Below are positions 1 to 10,507 of a DNA stretch of 64,000 nucleotides, one piece after another. Source of the stretch: Caenorhabditis remanei. Lineage: Eukaryota; Nematoda; Chromadorea; Rhabditida; Rhabditidae. Position 1 is the stretch's first letter; the number at the start of each line of letters is the position of its first letter. The stretch is taken from the NCBI RefSeq assembly GCF_010183535.1, contig NC_071331.1, positions 16,120,001-16,184,000 of the forward strand, written 5' to 3'. Made by a program: the position numbers and the translations under genes. Under the pieces are notes generated by a model, which worked only from the letters and a program-made list of their open reading frames with translations, was not told the DNA's origin and did no database searches.

Positions 1-1798
1 TACTCCTTCTTTACGCATTTCCATTAGGAATCAATCAATTCCACACGAGAAGAAGAAGGAATAAGAAACGGAAAGGAGAGTTCGAGCCGAAGATCAAAAG
101 GTCGGTCACACTGCTTAGGACAAGAGGCAGTTGGACATCAAAGGAAGTCAAGCTGAGTGAGACAAGTCTTCACAAGTCACACTGCTTAGGACATGAGGCA
201 GTTGGACATCAAGAAAAGTCAAGCCGGAAGTGACAACTTCAGAAGTCAGACAACGGCAACGAGAAGCCACTCAACGACTAGAAGAATTTATACCAGCTCA
301 ATATTCAAGAAATCAAGGAATTTAGGATTCAAATCATCATCAACGACATCAAGTCTATAATTGATAACTTAGGATTTAGAATTTTAAGATTTTAAGATAT
401 TGAAAGGTATAAAAGAATCAGAGCTACCGAAAAGAGGCGTAAGCCCAGCTGCTAGTCAGTATCGGGTCCAAAAGAGATACGGATTCTGAGTAGATGGTGC
501 AAAATCTTACTAGCAATTACATCAGCTAGCTGCCCATTTATTTAGAGTCTTATGTCCAGACTGTAAGCGAAAAAGCTTCAGTTAGGTTCAGGTCTGAGCC
601 AGTAGGCGAAAGATCTGAAAAGCTCTGACAAAAGTCAATTCTTCTTAAACAATTCTTACGTCAACTTCTACAAGTCTACCAGCTGACAAGAACAATTCTA
701 GCAAGGAAGCCAGGGACAGGTTCCCCGTCTCGACCTCAAGGATGTCAGCCAAGCAGAGCACAACATCAGGAGCCAAGATTCCATCTACAAGCTCATTGCG
801 CTCAACAACAGTAGCAGCAACTGGTCTCAAACAGGATCGATCGATTCTGGGAAGGACAAATGCTGCAAAAACAACACGATCAGCCACGAAATTCACCGCT
901 TAGGAGCTCCAACCTCCGAAAGGTTGTGTAGCCTTTGCGAAAACTTTGTCTGCTGAAACAAACGAAGGAGTGGATGCCAATCTCCTATCCGCTGTCAATC
1001 GGAAACCATCACCATTGGCACGCAATTCCAAGAAGATGTGCACGGATTCAACCATCACCAGGTGCTTCAAGCAACAACATCGTTATGAAGTACCAGCAAG
1101 AATCAATAATCATCTTCAAGGAAAGACGACAATCCACCATTCACATCTTTGCTCAAGGATTCAAGGATTCGTCGGACAACTGAAGAAAGCCAGGAAGAAG
1201 AAGTCTTCAACTTCCCCAGCTCGATCTTCAGTAAAGTTAAGGATCAGTTAGTCAACGAGAGGAAGTCAAGGAACATCAGTTCCTCAGCTCGACCTCATGA
1301 ATAGTCAAAGGATTAATAGGATTCAACAACAACAAGTCAACGATTCCAGGATTCAGGAGCCAAGATGTCAACGTCAAACTCACCTAATAGGAGGAAGCGG
1401 ACAAGCAACTCCAACGGGAAGTCCAAAGAATTTCAACAACCACACTGCTCCACAAATCATCTTCTGGACATTAAACTCCGGAGTCACAACTTCAAGTCAT
1501 ACCAGCCACTTATTCCCAGCAACACCAGAAGCTACGCCTCACGACGAGGATAGCTACAAGAAACAAATTGGAATAGCGAGGAAATACAAGCAGAAGATGA
1601 AAACTTTAATTCAAGCAGTCGTCTAAGGACAAATTCAGTACCAGCAGTCTAACTCCAACTACTAAGGATCAAAAAAGAAGATCGGATAACACCAACAAGC
1701 AAGGAAGCTCGAGATTTAGGCATTCAGCTATGTGAGTACCAGCAGTTAACCAATCCATTTTCCATCAAGAAAATGTTCGGTTCCCTCCGCCCCCGGAG
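1..1798 (+). mobile_element. decayed internal region of a retroelement, probably BEL/Pao type
   Basis: No intact gene is present. The stretch is A- and C-rich on the plus strand and broken by stops in every frame. It runs directly into an LTR-like sequence at 1799. Around 431-540 a plus-strand reading gives RGVSPAAS followed, after a stop, by VDGAKSY; this recalls the RGxSP...WxxGPxxL segment near the end of BEL/Pao polymerase proteins. That resemblance is weak and from memory. The short open stretches at 946-1251 and 1297-1626 have no recognisable domain and are rich in Gln, Asn, Ser and Thr. It could instead be unrelated repeat DNA. Confidence 0.35.
105..211 (+). repeat. two 36-bp direct repeats
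   Basis: The 36-base unit at 105-140 recurs at 176-211 with one difference (A to T). The units start GTCACACTGCTTAGGACA and are 71 bases apart. They lie in the decayed retroelement region and have no evident function. Confidence 0.8.
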
Positions 1799-2422
1799 TG
1801 TCGCGACCATCCTTCGGATACTCACGACCTTAGATGCAGACACATATCTTCACAGCTAAATCTCATCACTTAACCAAAGGCAAACCAACAATCTAGTATG
1901 ATTTCTCTCAAACGAGAGAAACTCATATTCAAACTGCCGCCATGAAGTATACGAAGAAGGATGCAAGTGCGCCCCGCCGGACGCAGGTCGCGCCGGCGCG
2001 CATAACTCTACACTTCGCCTTCTAGAAGCTTCCGAGAAATGGCGCGAAACCACCAACGCATCAACGGAACAAGCTACAATCTTCAGTCTTCAACTCAAGT
2101 CGACTCACGTTGACAACTTCAACACCAGCTGACGTCGGAGGACCAACTTCCATGTGTTCTCGCGGAGAAGTGTGAGCCCAGCCGTATTGGTGCACTGCTT
2201 CGAAGCGAGACACACCAACACTCCGACTACCAGCTCGCCGTCAACCGAGGACAACTAACACAAGCTTGCACTAACTCTTACCAGCAACCTCTTCAATAAA
2301 GGTTTATCGATCTATCTTTGTGCACCGCTTTCAGATCACAACACACACAAACAGTCAGTGAAACATCCTTAGGGTTGAGGGGCAGGTTTCCACCAAACCT
2401 ACATAAAACCCCCCTCGTCACA
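1799..2422 (+). mobile_element. LTR-like sequence, BEL/Pao style (3' LTR or solo LTR)
   Basis: The segment begins TGTCGCGACC and ends CTCGTCACA, giving TG...CA termini with a short imperfect inverted repeat. It carries AATAAA at 2295-2300 for polyadenylation. The bases just before it (CCCCCGGAG) could be a decayed polypurine tract. TGT(C/T)GCGAC starts are, as I recall, typical of nematode BEL/Pao LTRs. The partner LTR would lie left of the window, so neither a pair nor a target-site duplication can be confirmed. Confidence 0.45.
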
Positions 2423-3030
2423 CCACTCATCACATTCCGTTTTCTTGCCTCATTACCCAACAAAACAGCCCGGTCTCTTCTACGTATCCTTCTTACTCTA
2501 TCCTTGTATTATTATCTTCTGCAATTGTTCCCGACCATCCACCACCCTACATAAACATCAAAGGTGATCGGAGTAGGAATGCGAAGTAGCTTTAGGATTC
2601 TCACAGCAATCCACTTGGACACCTTGTCTAAGGCTCTGAGCACCCAAAAGCGAAGGCATAATATCTCTCAAAGTAGCTCTGTTGTTGGGTCGGCCGCTGC
2701 CAGGCTTCCCCTACCAACGAGTGAAATGATTGTCTCAGACGTTGTCTTACCTTCCTCCGGTAAAATCGCCCTATTTCTTCTCCATACAATCTCATTAACT
2801 GGTGGTCTGGCCCAATTGCTCATTATCTACGCCCCCTCGCTTCCTATATTATTTATCTTCTACCATACCTTCATTCTTCTTCCTATCTGTTTAAATCTTC
2901 TATAATTATCGTACAGTTTACATTCTTCTTAACCCCTTCACCTCTATTCATGTATTTCTCCGGTTATCTCCCTTTTACTGGTGTAGCATAAGTGGCATGT
3001 TCCCTCCTACAATAAATAAATACAAATTTG
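2423..3030. other. gene-free, pyrimidine-rich segment
   Basis: No gene is supported. The plus strand is C/T-rich and G-poor, unlike the AT-balanced intergenic DNA further on, and AATAAATAAATA lies near the end (about 3011-3022). It stops exactly where homology to the receptor gene fragment begins (3031), so it may be part of an inserted element whose edge is that junction. Confidence 0.4.
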
Positions 3031-3402
3031 TTTTCGAGTCATTTCTGGTTCATTGTGCATTCTGTTTTTGGGGAAATTGGTTTTTGTTTTTGGAACTAAA
3101 AATAGCTTACTTTTCACTATGGGCAATTTGTGCCATTTTAGCAACAACGATACCGTAAGAACAGATTACTGTAAACATTGAAACAACGATAATTGCGATT
3201 GCAGTGATGATAAGATAACGTTGACAACTGTGAAAAGGGCAAACTGAAATTAAAAAAGATTTAGAGGGTTCGGGAGAAGACAATTCTACCTCTGTCTTCT
3301 TTGGATGCATCTACAATTACAGTAGTCATTGGTGCATAAGAAGCAGCATACATAATAGAGAGACACCATGAGAAACCAACGACGAGAGATAGAAGATGGA
3401 TT
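3031..3402 (-). pseudogene. truncated copy of the 7TM receptor gene (exons 5-7 part)
   Basis: The minus strand is closely similar to 11022-11397 of the intact receptor gene. It contains the end of exon 5, all of exon 6 (cytosolic PFHSC motif and one transmembrane segment) with its introns, and the first bases of exon 7. Exon 6 is still open and its splice sites are intact, but everything upstream of 3402 and downstream of 3031 is missing, so no receptor can be made. Homology ends abruptly on both sides. Confidence 0.85.
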
Positions 3403-3787
3403 ATTTTGATAGAACCCCTAAATTAATTTTTGTAAACTTTCAATTGTGAAATGTTGCATATCCGGAATCAATGTCAGACCCGCTCCGGAGCAAAATTACA
3501 CATTCATCCACTTCTCCTTGTTTTACAAATTACTGAACTCGTTATTTGAACATTTTTTGATATTCTAAGCCAAGTTTTGATACACAATTTCGTATTAATA
3601 AAATTGGACTATTTTGACAGATTAGTCCCTGAAATAAATTATTTTCTTGTCGAATCATCATTCTCCGTCACAAAGTCGAAATCAACATCTAAATCAAAAG
3701 AAGAGTCGAGACATTCAGTAGACGAGGAAGGAGACAAAGATAGAGACGAATAGATAAAATAGCTTCTCAACTATCTTTAGACAAATT
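3403..3787. other. spacer upstream of the orphan gene
   Basis: No gene is certain. One plus-strand stretch about 3659-3753 would encode Ser/Lys/Glu-rich sequence (SKSTSKSKEE) but has no start codon of its own and ends in a stop; it may be 5' untranslated or unrelated. An acceptor-like CTTTAG at 3775-3780 precedes the orphan start. Confidence 0.3.
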
Positions 3788-4283
3788 ATGAGAGGTTCCG
3801 TTCTGAATGAGTAAGTGAATAAGGATGAAATATTTAGTTTTCTTACCAGGTACGAACTAATATTGGACCCAGGAAATGCTGATTTCTTTGGTGGGAAGTG
3901 CGATAGACAGAAATACAGATTGATGGTCTTTTGCTTTAAATGCGTCTCCCAATCTTTGTTTCCAAATTTGTAGATGTTTGTTTGACAATAATTTCCGTCC
4001 GAGAGGACATTTGTGAGATAATCACCAAAGATAAAAAGGATCTTCAGTCAACGTGGCTGATCACTATTTTAGATGTCGTTTTTTACGTTTCTCAGTTCTT
4101 GGATTCACCAGCATCTTTTTTTGAAGACGAATTAGTGGGGGTTAGTTAGATAAAGAAGAGAAGAATATACTGGAAAGCGAAATAAGGAAAATTAACGAGG
4201 TTTCCCCTGTGAAACTTCAGTCAACAGAACTGTTGAGTGTTCTTCAGGAAGATAGATCCAGTTCAACATTAGAGGATATTTGA
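3788..4283 (+). CDS. small orphan gene, 101 residues, predicted
   Basis: I do not recognise this protein. Four exons keep frame and use GT/AG introns throughout: 3788-3810, 3850-3890, 3974-4077 and 4146-4283 (TGA). The product is acidic, without a signal peptide. Its middle (DVCLTIISVREDICEIITKD) and end (LESEIRKINEVSPVKL) look helical, with charged heptad-like spacing. The start follows an acceptor-like CTTTAG, as for trans-spliced genes. The unspliced frame stays open between exons 3 and 4 up to a TAG, so a shorter alternative with C-terminus ELVGVS is also possible. It lies tail to tail with an F-box gene. It could be a rapidly evolving small gene, or chance splicing of a non-coding stretch; RNA data would decide. 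Confidence 0.4.
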
Positions 4284-4571
4284 TCGAATGCTCCTCTTTT
4301 TTTCAAGAAAAAGTATTTTGCATAGTAAAGAATAATGTTTTTATTAAAAATTTATTATTTTTAACGTGCATCATAAGAAATATCAGACGGAAGTTCAATG
4401 AAAAAATGAAAAATGAAAAAAATGTCCCACGAGGGGCTTTTTGGGCCTTTGACAGCTAGTATCTTTTAGAATTCATACTTTTGGATCTATTTTCAAGAGG
4501 ATTTTATTTTTTCCCCAGGGTAATCTGTCGATTTATGTAAAAATGTTGTTTTGGAATACTTCTGCCCCTCT

Positions 4572-5657
4572 TTAAAATCCCTCTGGCCATACAACCATTT
4601 TGAACGGAAACCTTTGTACTGAACCAACATCACCAATGATTTGTTGAAACGTTGCCAATCTTCCATCTTTTCTACGAATGTTTGTTCCTCCTTCAAAAAC
4701 ACAAGGAATTTCGAGTCTTCTGAAAATAAGGACTCGTATTCTTTACAGTTCTGGATTAAAACTCACTGGTGGCTATAAATCCTAACAGTCGAAGCATCAT
4801 TTTCCTCGGCGTGCATTCCGTCAGTCAAAACATTATGATCTAAAGATCTAAGACCCAAAAAAAGATATTCCATTCTAGCGTTACATCCGTTTATCCATGC
4901 TTTCAGATATCGATTCATATCATATGATGTGAACGAAAAAGATGCCAGATCGATATGAATGCAATCGAAATCCATTATGTTATCCAATGATATCCACGTG
5001 TTCGAACTGCCGCCCCTCATCCACAAATAATCCATCTCAAATTTTGTATTTAAAGGCTTGATTAAATGCGATGATGGACAAATTAAAATATTGAGACATT
5101 TGTTTATGTGCAAGCTTTCAAACATCAAAAAAAGTTCATCATCGTTTGGCCTACTGTAGTTTACGAATATAGTATCGATAGATCTTTGACGGTTATTCAA
5201 CCAATACAGAATTCGTGGCACCTTTCCAAAGCAATCACTTAGGTCGACACTTAAGCAACAAATTTCTGCGTTCAAGACATGCGAAATTCGATCCATTGTC
5301 CACGTTATATTATCAATGCTCACGTCTTCAAATATGAAGTTCATTAGGTGATTTTCATCTGTCCAGTCGATTCGGTTTTTTTGATCATATGGAATATTGA
5401 ATAGATGTTCGTCGTTTTCTTCTTTAATGTACACCTCTGATTCCATCCAAAAATTTACATGCAGTTTGAACCTGTTTCTGGGGATGATTGAATGAAAAAG
5501 GTTTGCTGTTCTCTTTGAAGAATTGGACAATATCAGTCTGAAAATCGTATTTTCAAATTAGTTTCTCCAAAAAATCTTACATGTCCAACGGAATCCAGTT
5601 AGTGCATATTTTTTTTTGAACAACGAATGGAAGTTTGAGAAAGGGAAATGATGTCAT
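4572..5657 (-). CDS. F-box protein with FBA_2 domain (copy 1)
   Basis: Exons on the minus strand are 5657-5581, 5537-4767 and 4719-4572, giving 331 residues. Residues 4-40 form an F-box (FPFLKLPFVVQKKIC... LSNSSKRTANLF), the part that binds the Skp1 subunit of SCF ubiquitin ligases. Residues about 150-331 match the F-box-associated type 2 region of the large nematode fbxb/sdz-33 group: a ...NRYLKAWINGCNARMEYL segment and a late RRKDGR motif, ending WPEGF. Such proteins are thought to choose substrates for degradation; many evolve fast. A 9-A run in exon 1 is in frame. The gene is the mirror partner of the copy at 7245-8369, including about 130 bp upstream. Confidence 0.8.
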
Positions 5658-5734
5658 CTAGAAGTAAAATCGAAACAGAGTGGATATTAGTATTTGAAAG
5701 TGGAAATGACAGGATAAATAGTCTGGCTATTGAT

Positions 5735-7173
5735 TAACCTCTCTGACGCTACGCAACCGCGTCACACCGTCTGGATTTCAATGTAATAACCAAGAGTGGT
5801 GTTCAATGTCTTCTGGGAAAACGAGCTATTGATTTTCGAAACTCCACAATATTTCTTGCATCGGTCTTTTAAGCTGGCTCGAGTGCAATCGGAATCATTG
5901 ATATTGAGCTGGTAGACGCTCAGAAAAAAACAGCCAACTCAGAATGAAAACTTCTCGTTTGAATGATCAGAAGGATATCAGAAGTCGCCTACAATTGATT
6001 CCTACTCTTAGAATTTTCATTCTACGAGATTTAGAATTCTGATAAAACCTGAAAGTATATGAGATTAAAAAGGTAATTTAAGTAATTTAAGTCAAGATGA
6101 CGGTGTCTGGATGATGGCTTCAAGTTTCATTATATTCACAATGACTGCTGGTTTTGGATTGTTAGAATCTGGAAGAGTTTCATCGAAGGACGAAGTGAAT
6201 TGTATGGTGAAAAACGTGTTTGACGTGATTTTTGGAGGTGAATTTTTGTTCGATTGGAATCAGAAAAGAGGCAATTGAAATTGAATTTGTAGGTCTCGCA
6301 TATTGGATGTTTGGTTACGGGTTGACATTCGGAGATTCAAAACATCAATTGGGTCGATTCTTTGGATTCGGAGACTTTTTCTTCGATCCAGAAAGAGTTT
6401 CCGATGATGACTCCACTGATGAGGTTGGGAAAAGGATTAGGATTAGAAGTTGAGCTATATTCTCATTATTCAGAAAGGAATCTCTTATTCACTTTTTATT
6501 TTTCAAATGAGTTTTGCCACGACAACGTCTACTATCGTTTCTGGTAAGTTTTGAGAATTTGTGGGCATTGTTATGAAGATAAATATATTGAAAATCATTC
6601 TCTTAAAGTCAACTTTCAGCTGGAATGTCAGAAAGAATACATTTGAAATCTCACTGTTTTATATCATTTGCAATCACATTGGTTCATTCAATTGCTGGTC
6701 GCTGGGTCTGGGATCAAGAAGGAATATTCCGAACGATGTGAGTTGTCGACTCGGCTGGATGTAGTGCTGTTTGTCATTCATGTTTTATGTGAAACAAAGA
6801 CGTGGTTGTCATGTTACAGGTGCATTTGGTAGGAGGAATATCTGGTTTAGTCGCCATTTTATATCTGACACCGAGAAGAAATCGATTTCCGAAAAATTAG
6901 CAAAAAATTAGTAAAATACGATTTTTTACTCAGATGTTTTGTGCATGTTACCGTAATTACAAAAATTAATCTTTTATCAAAGTTTCAGGGGAATACGATC
7001 AATTAAAAAATTATGACCAAAAAACCAAAACTTAATACAGTTTTGAGCGGTACTGTATCCAATATCACAATCACGCATAATTTTTCATATCGGTTTCATC
7101 CTTGAACGTCACACTAGCTTTTCAAACAAAGGCCCAGATGGTGCGACGCGGTTGCGTAACGTTAGGGACACCA
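5735..7173. repeat. inverted repeat of F-box upstream sequence around the amt-2 fragment
   Basis: The 40 bases at 5735-5774 and those at 7134-7173 are inverted copies with a shared core (GACGCGGTTGCGTA on the right side) and scattered mismatches. Homology continues weakly into the two divergent F-box genes. The two arms therefore bound a 1.4-kb centre that holds the truncated amt-2 copy. They could be TIRs of an element, but simple inverted duplication of the F-box gene with its promoter explains them. Confidence 0.6.
5935..6885 (+). pseudogene. truncated copy of amt-2 (ammonium transporter)
   Basis: This is a partial copy of 13620-15170, the 5' half of amt-2. The true start codon is missing because the equivalent of about 13775-14384 is deleted. 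Exons 1-4 and the beginning of exon 5 are recognisable, with splice sites kept. In exon 4 the codon after ACG-ATG is TGA (6739-6741) where the intact gene has GGA, so the frame is cut. Exons 6-10 are absent; homology ends near 6885. In the remaining stretch to 7244 I see only AT-rich spacer and the F-box upstream arm. Confidence 0.9.
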
Positions 7174-7244
7174 ATCTATAGTCGACATTTTTTAATCTCC
7201 ACTCTCGAACAGTAGCGTCCCTTCTGATTTTTCTAAAAGTTTGG

Positions 7245-8369
7245 ATGTCGTCATTTCCTTTGCTCAAACTTCCACTTGTTGTTTTAAGAGAAGTAAGCTC
7301 TTGCTGTACTCCTTTGGATATGTAAGATAACCATAGACAAAATCTGTTTTAAAATACGATTTTCAGACTGATATTGTCTAATTCTTCAAAGAGAACAGCA
7401 AACATTTTTCATTCAATAATATCCAGAAAAAGATTTGAGATGCATGTCGTTTTATTTATAGAACCGAAGGTTCATATAAAAGAAGGGCACAAGGAACATA
7501 TATTCAATATTCCTTATAAGCAAATGAATCGAATTAATTGGAAAGATAAAAATCACTCGATGAATTTCGTTTTCGAAAGCATAAGCATTGATAATATAAC
7601 AGGAATAATAGATCATATGCATCACGTCTTGAATACTGAAATGCGCAGCATAGTTATCGACATAGGTCATTGTTTTGGAAACGTGCCGCGGGTTGTGTAC
7701 TGGTTGAATCGCCGTCAAGAATCTGTCGATACTTTAACCATAATCTATCGTAGGCCAAACGATGATGAGCTTGTTTTAATGCTGAACGAATTGAAAATCA
7801 ACAAACACCTTAATATATCAATTAAATCAACATCTCATCCAATCAAACCTCTCAATGTAAAATTGAAGGTGGATTGTTTCTGGATGAGGGGAGGCTACTC
7901 AAGTCCGTGGATATCATTGGATCACATAGCAAACTTCGATTGCATTCATATCGATCTGACAACTTATTCGTTCACATCATTTGACATGAATCGATATTTG
8001 AAAGCATGGATAAACGGATGTAACGCTAGAATGGAATATCTTTGTTTGAATGTTATTAGATATTCGGGCCATGAAACTCTAACAGATGGAATCTACGTCG
8101 AAGATAACACTTTTTCGATTGTGAGAAGTTATACAAACCAGTGAGTTTTTTCAAAATGTGTAAAAAATTTCCTAGAATCCAGTACTTCAAAAGGAAGAAT
8201 TATTCTTATTTTCAGAATTCTTCGAACACCTTGTGTTTTTGAAAGAGGAACAAATATGCGACGAAAAGATGGGAGATCAGCAACATTTCAACTAAAACCT
8301 ATTGCTACAGATAATTCAGAAACAATATTTTTGTTTAGAATGGTTGTATGGCCAGACGTGGTTTATTAA
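7245..8369 (+). CDS. F-box protein with FBA_2 domain (copy 2)
   Basis: Exons 7245-7321, 7367-8140 and 8216-8369 encode 334 residues. Intron positions and phases are identical to copy 1, and the proteins are closely similar over their length. The F-box (FPLLKLPLVVLREV... LSNSSKRTANIF) lacks the Lys-Lys pair seen in copy 1. The FBA_2 region keeps MNRYLKAWINGCNARMEYL and MRRKDGR, ending WPDVVY; a few residues are inserted before the end. Likely a substrate receptor of an SCF ubiquitin ligase, target unknown. The two copies diverge head to head around the amt-2 fragment. Confidence 0.8.
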
Positions 8370-9490
8370 ATAACGGTTACCTTGGAACCGTTAGCGTTGT
8401 TCTCTTTCTTAAGGTGTGTCTCTAATCTAACATTCTCGTTTTCAGTTCCCCGCTTTCTTGTCAACATATCACCATCACGGGCACCACAATCAGAACGCCG
8501 CCCACAATTTTATGTCTGAATTTGGTATCACATATCGTTCCAATTCCGGTCTCTTCGCGTCACCACCTCGCACCGCTCACTCATTATTCTCGCTTTTGTT
8601 TCCTTTTGAGTTACCCAGCTTCCCTCATCCATTCCCATCTTTCTTCCCCATGTTTCCCTTTCTGTAATTCCACATTTACCCAACAACTCAAGACTGTTAG
8701 ATAACTCCTCTCCGATCCTAAGTAAGAAACCAACACCACGTCATCAACATCGTCCAGTACACCAACACCTCTCTATCAAGTCTACTCTTCATTCTGTCGC
8801 TAAACAATCCGGATTACTATCAAAGACACAACGAGTGTGCATGCACTCGATCGCATAATCACGGACACCCTGAGTTGATCTACGAGGATGAGTTTCTTCA
8901 TGAATCCCACTCACCACACCACTATAAAATGAGAAGGAGAGTGGAAATCGACACAGTCTGGCGTAGCGGGTACTTTTGGCTTTACTTGTGTTTCTTATCC
9001 CTGTTTCCCCGCTCCCTTTTATTGTAATTATTGAGTTAATTGCTCCTAATAAACCGTGACACAATGCATATCCTAGTTAACACATTACTATATGTCCGTT
9101 CCTTTTTCAAAACCAGTTGATAGTTTCAGCAGGTTTATACAACGTCCGTCTGTTCCAATGTGTAGAGTTTATAATGTTTCCTTTTTTGTAGCTGGTCCTT
9201 TTCTGTACGAGCTTCCTCTAGAAAGTTAAACCTCATAAATATAACACACACTGAATTACTCCAACATGAAGATGAAATTCAAAGCTGACTAATTTTTACT
9301 AAAAACTGCGAGTATCGCTTTCTTTTTGGCCAGTACTGAACATGTAGACAATTAAACAATTTCTCGAAAGAATCGCTGTGTTTTAGAATGATCTCAGGAA
9401 GCATTACGCATGTTTTGTACTCGTAATATTTATTCCTCGACTAGTCAATAACTTATTTCAGGGATTGAATAATTTTTCATAATAATTCCT
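8370..9490. other. gene-free spacer with pyrimidine-rich part
   Basis: No gene is supported. About 8440-8790 is C/T/A-rich and G-poor on the plus strand, like 2423-3030; an AATAAACC sequence lies near 9048. The open stretches here (8458-8667, 8789-9064) have low-complexity translations and no domain. It could be retroelement remnant, since it also sits beside a receptor fragment. Confidence 0.3.
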
Positions 9491-10016
9491 TTTCTATGCA
9501 CCAATGACTACTGTAATTGTAGATGCACCCAACGAAGACAAAGGTAGAATTGTCTTCTCCCGAACCCTTCAAACCTTTTCTACTTTTCAGTTTGCCCCTT
9601 TAACAGATGTCAATGTCCTCTTATCATCACTACAATCGCAATTATCGTTGTTTCAATGTTTACTGTAATCTGTTCTTACGGTATCGTTGTTGCTAAAATG
9701 GCACAAATTGCTCATAGTGAAAAGTAAGCTATTTTTAGTTCCAAAAACAAAAACCAATTTCTCCAAAAACAGAATGCACAATGAACCAGAAATGACTCGA
9801 AAACAGATGCATAAATTCTTCAAATTCGGTGGTCATCTGGCTCTTTACACTCTAATTGTCTCATTAATATTTGTTGGTTCTCTATTTATTCTCCATAATG
9901 CCGAAGATTATCATCATAAGCCGACAAATTATAGTACACTTTGGAAGCGTAATTTCACCGTAACGACAACAATATATCAAACAATAGCTAAAAATAAAGA
10001 GTTGCAGAGAAAGTAA
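9491..10016 (+). pseudogene. second truncated receptor copy, inverted
   Basis: Plus-strand sequence 9491-9916 corresponds to the end of exon 5, exon 6 and the first two thirds of exon 7 of the intact receptor gene, introns included. Exons 6 and 7 remain open. At 9917 homology stops within the HNAEDYH segment, and the frame runs into unrelated sequence ending at a TAA at 10014-10016. Together with the intact gene it forms a broken inverted repeat of about 430 bp arms with 1 kb between. 10017-10507 holds nothing I can name. Confidence 0.85.
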
Positions 10017-10507
10017 AAAGACAAGGAGGATTTTAGTGGAAGGGGTTCGGTGCAGTCGGGTGTGAGACAGTGACTGATCAGAATGCGACCTGCACATCTA
10101 TGCGAATGACGACAAGAATCGTATATATACACAAGTTGTCATGATTTAAATGAGACACTGTCTATCCTGCATTGGGAGAATGAACGAGAAGGCAAAAGTG
10201 GGATTGATTTGATCCTCACGGAATTAAAAAATTTTCGAAAGCGCTCAGACACGAGAATCGTCAGAAAGTAGGTTAGTTATACGTGGGGGTGATTCTTGAA
10301 CTATAAATTAGGGAGGGGCCAGGATATATAATGTTTCAGGGAGCAGTTGGAAAGGTAAAAATGATCTAAAGTACAACTATGTTGTCGTATCCCTATTCTT
10401 CTCAGAAATTTGAAAAAAAAACAGAAATTATTCAAATGGCTTTATTTTCAAACACATCTATGAAAGACGGATAAATGGCAGTGAACGGAAACTGGATCTC
10501 AAACTAG

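Noticed and set aside
2564..2905. 113-codon open frame left of the receptor fragment
   Set aside because: Low-complexity, no start context, no splice partners and no domain.
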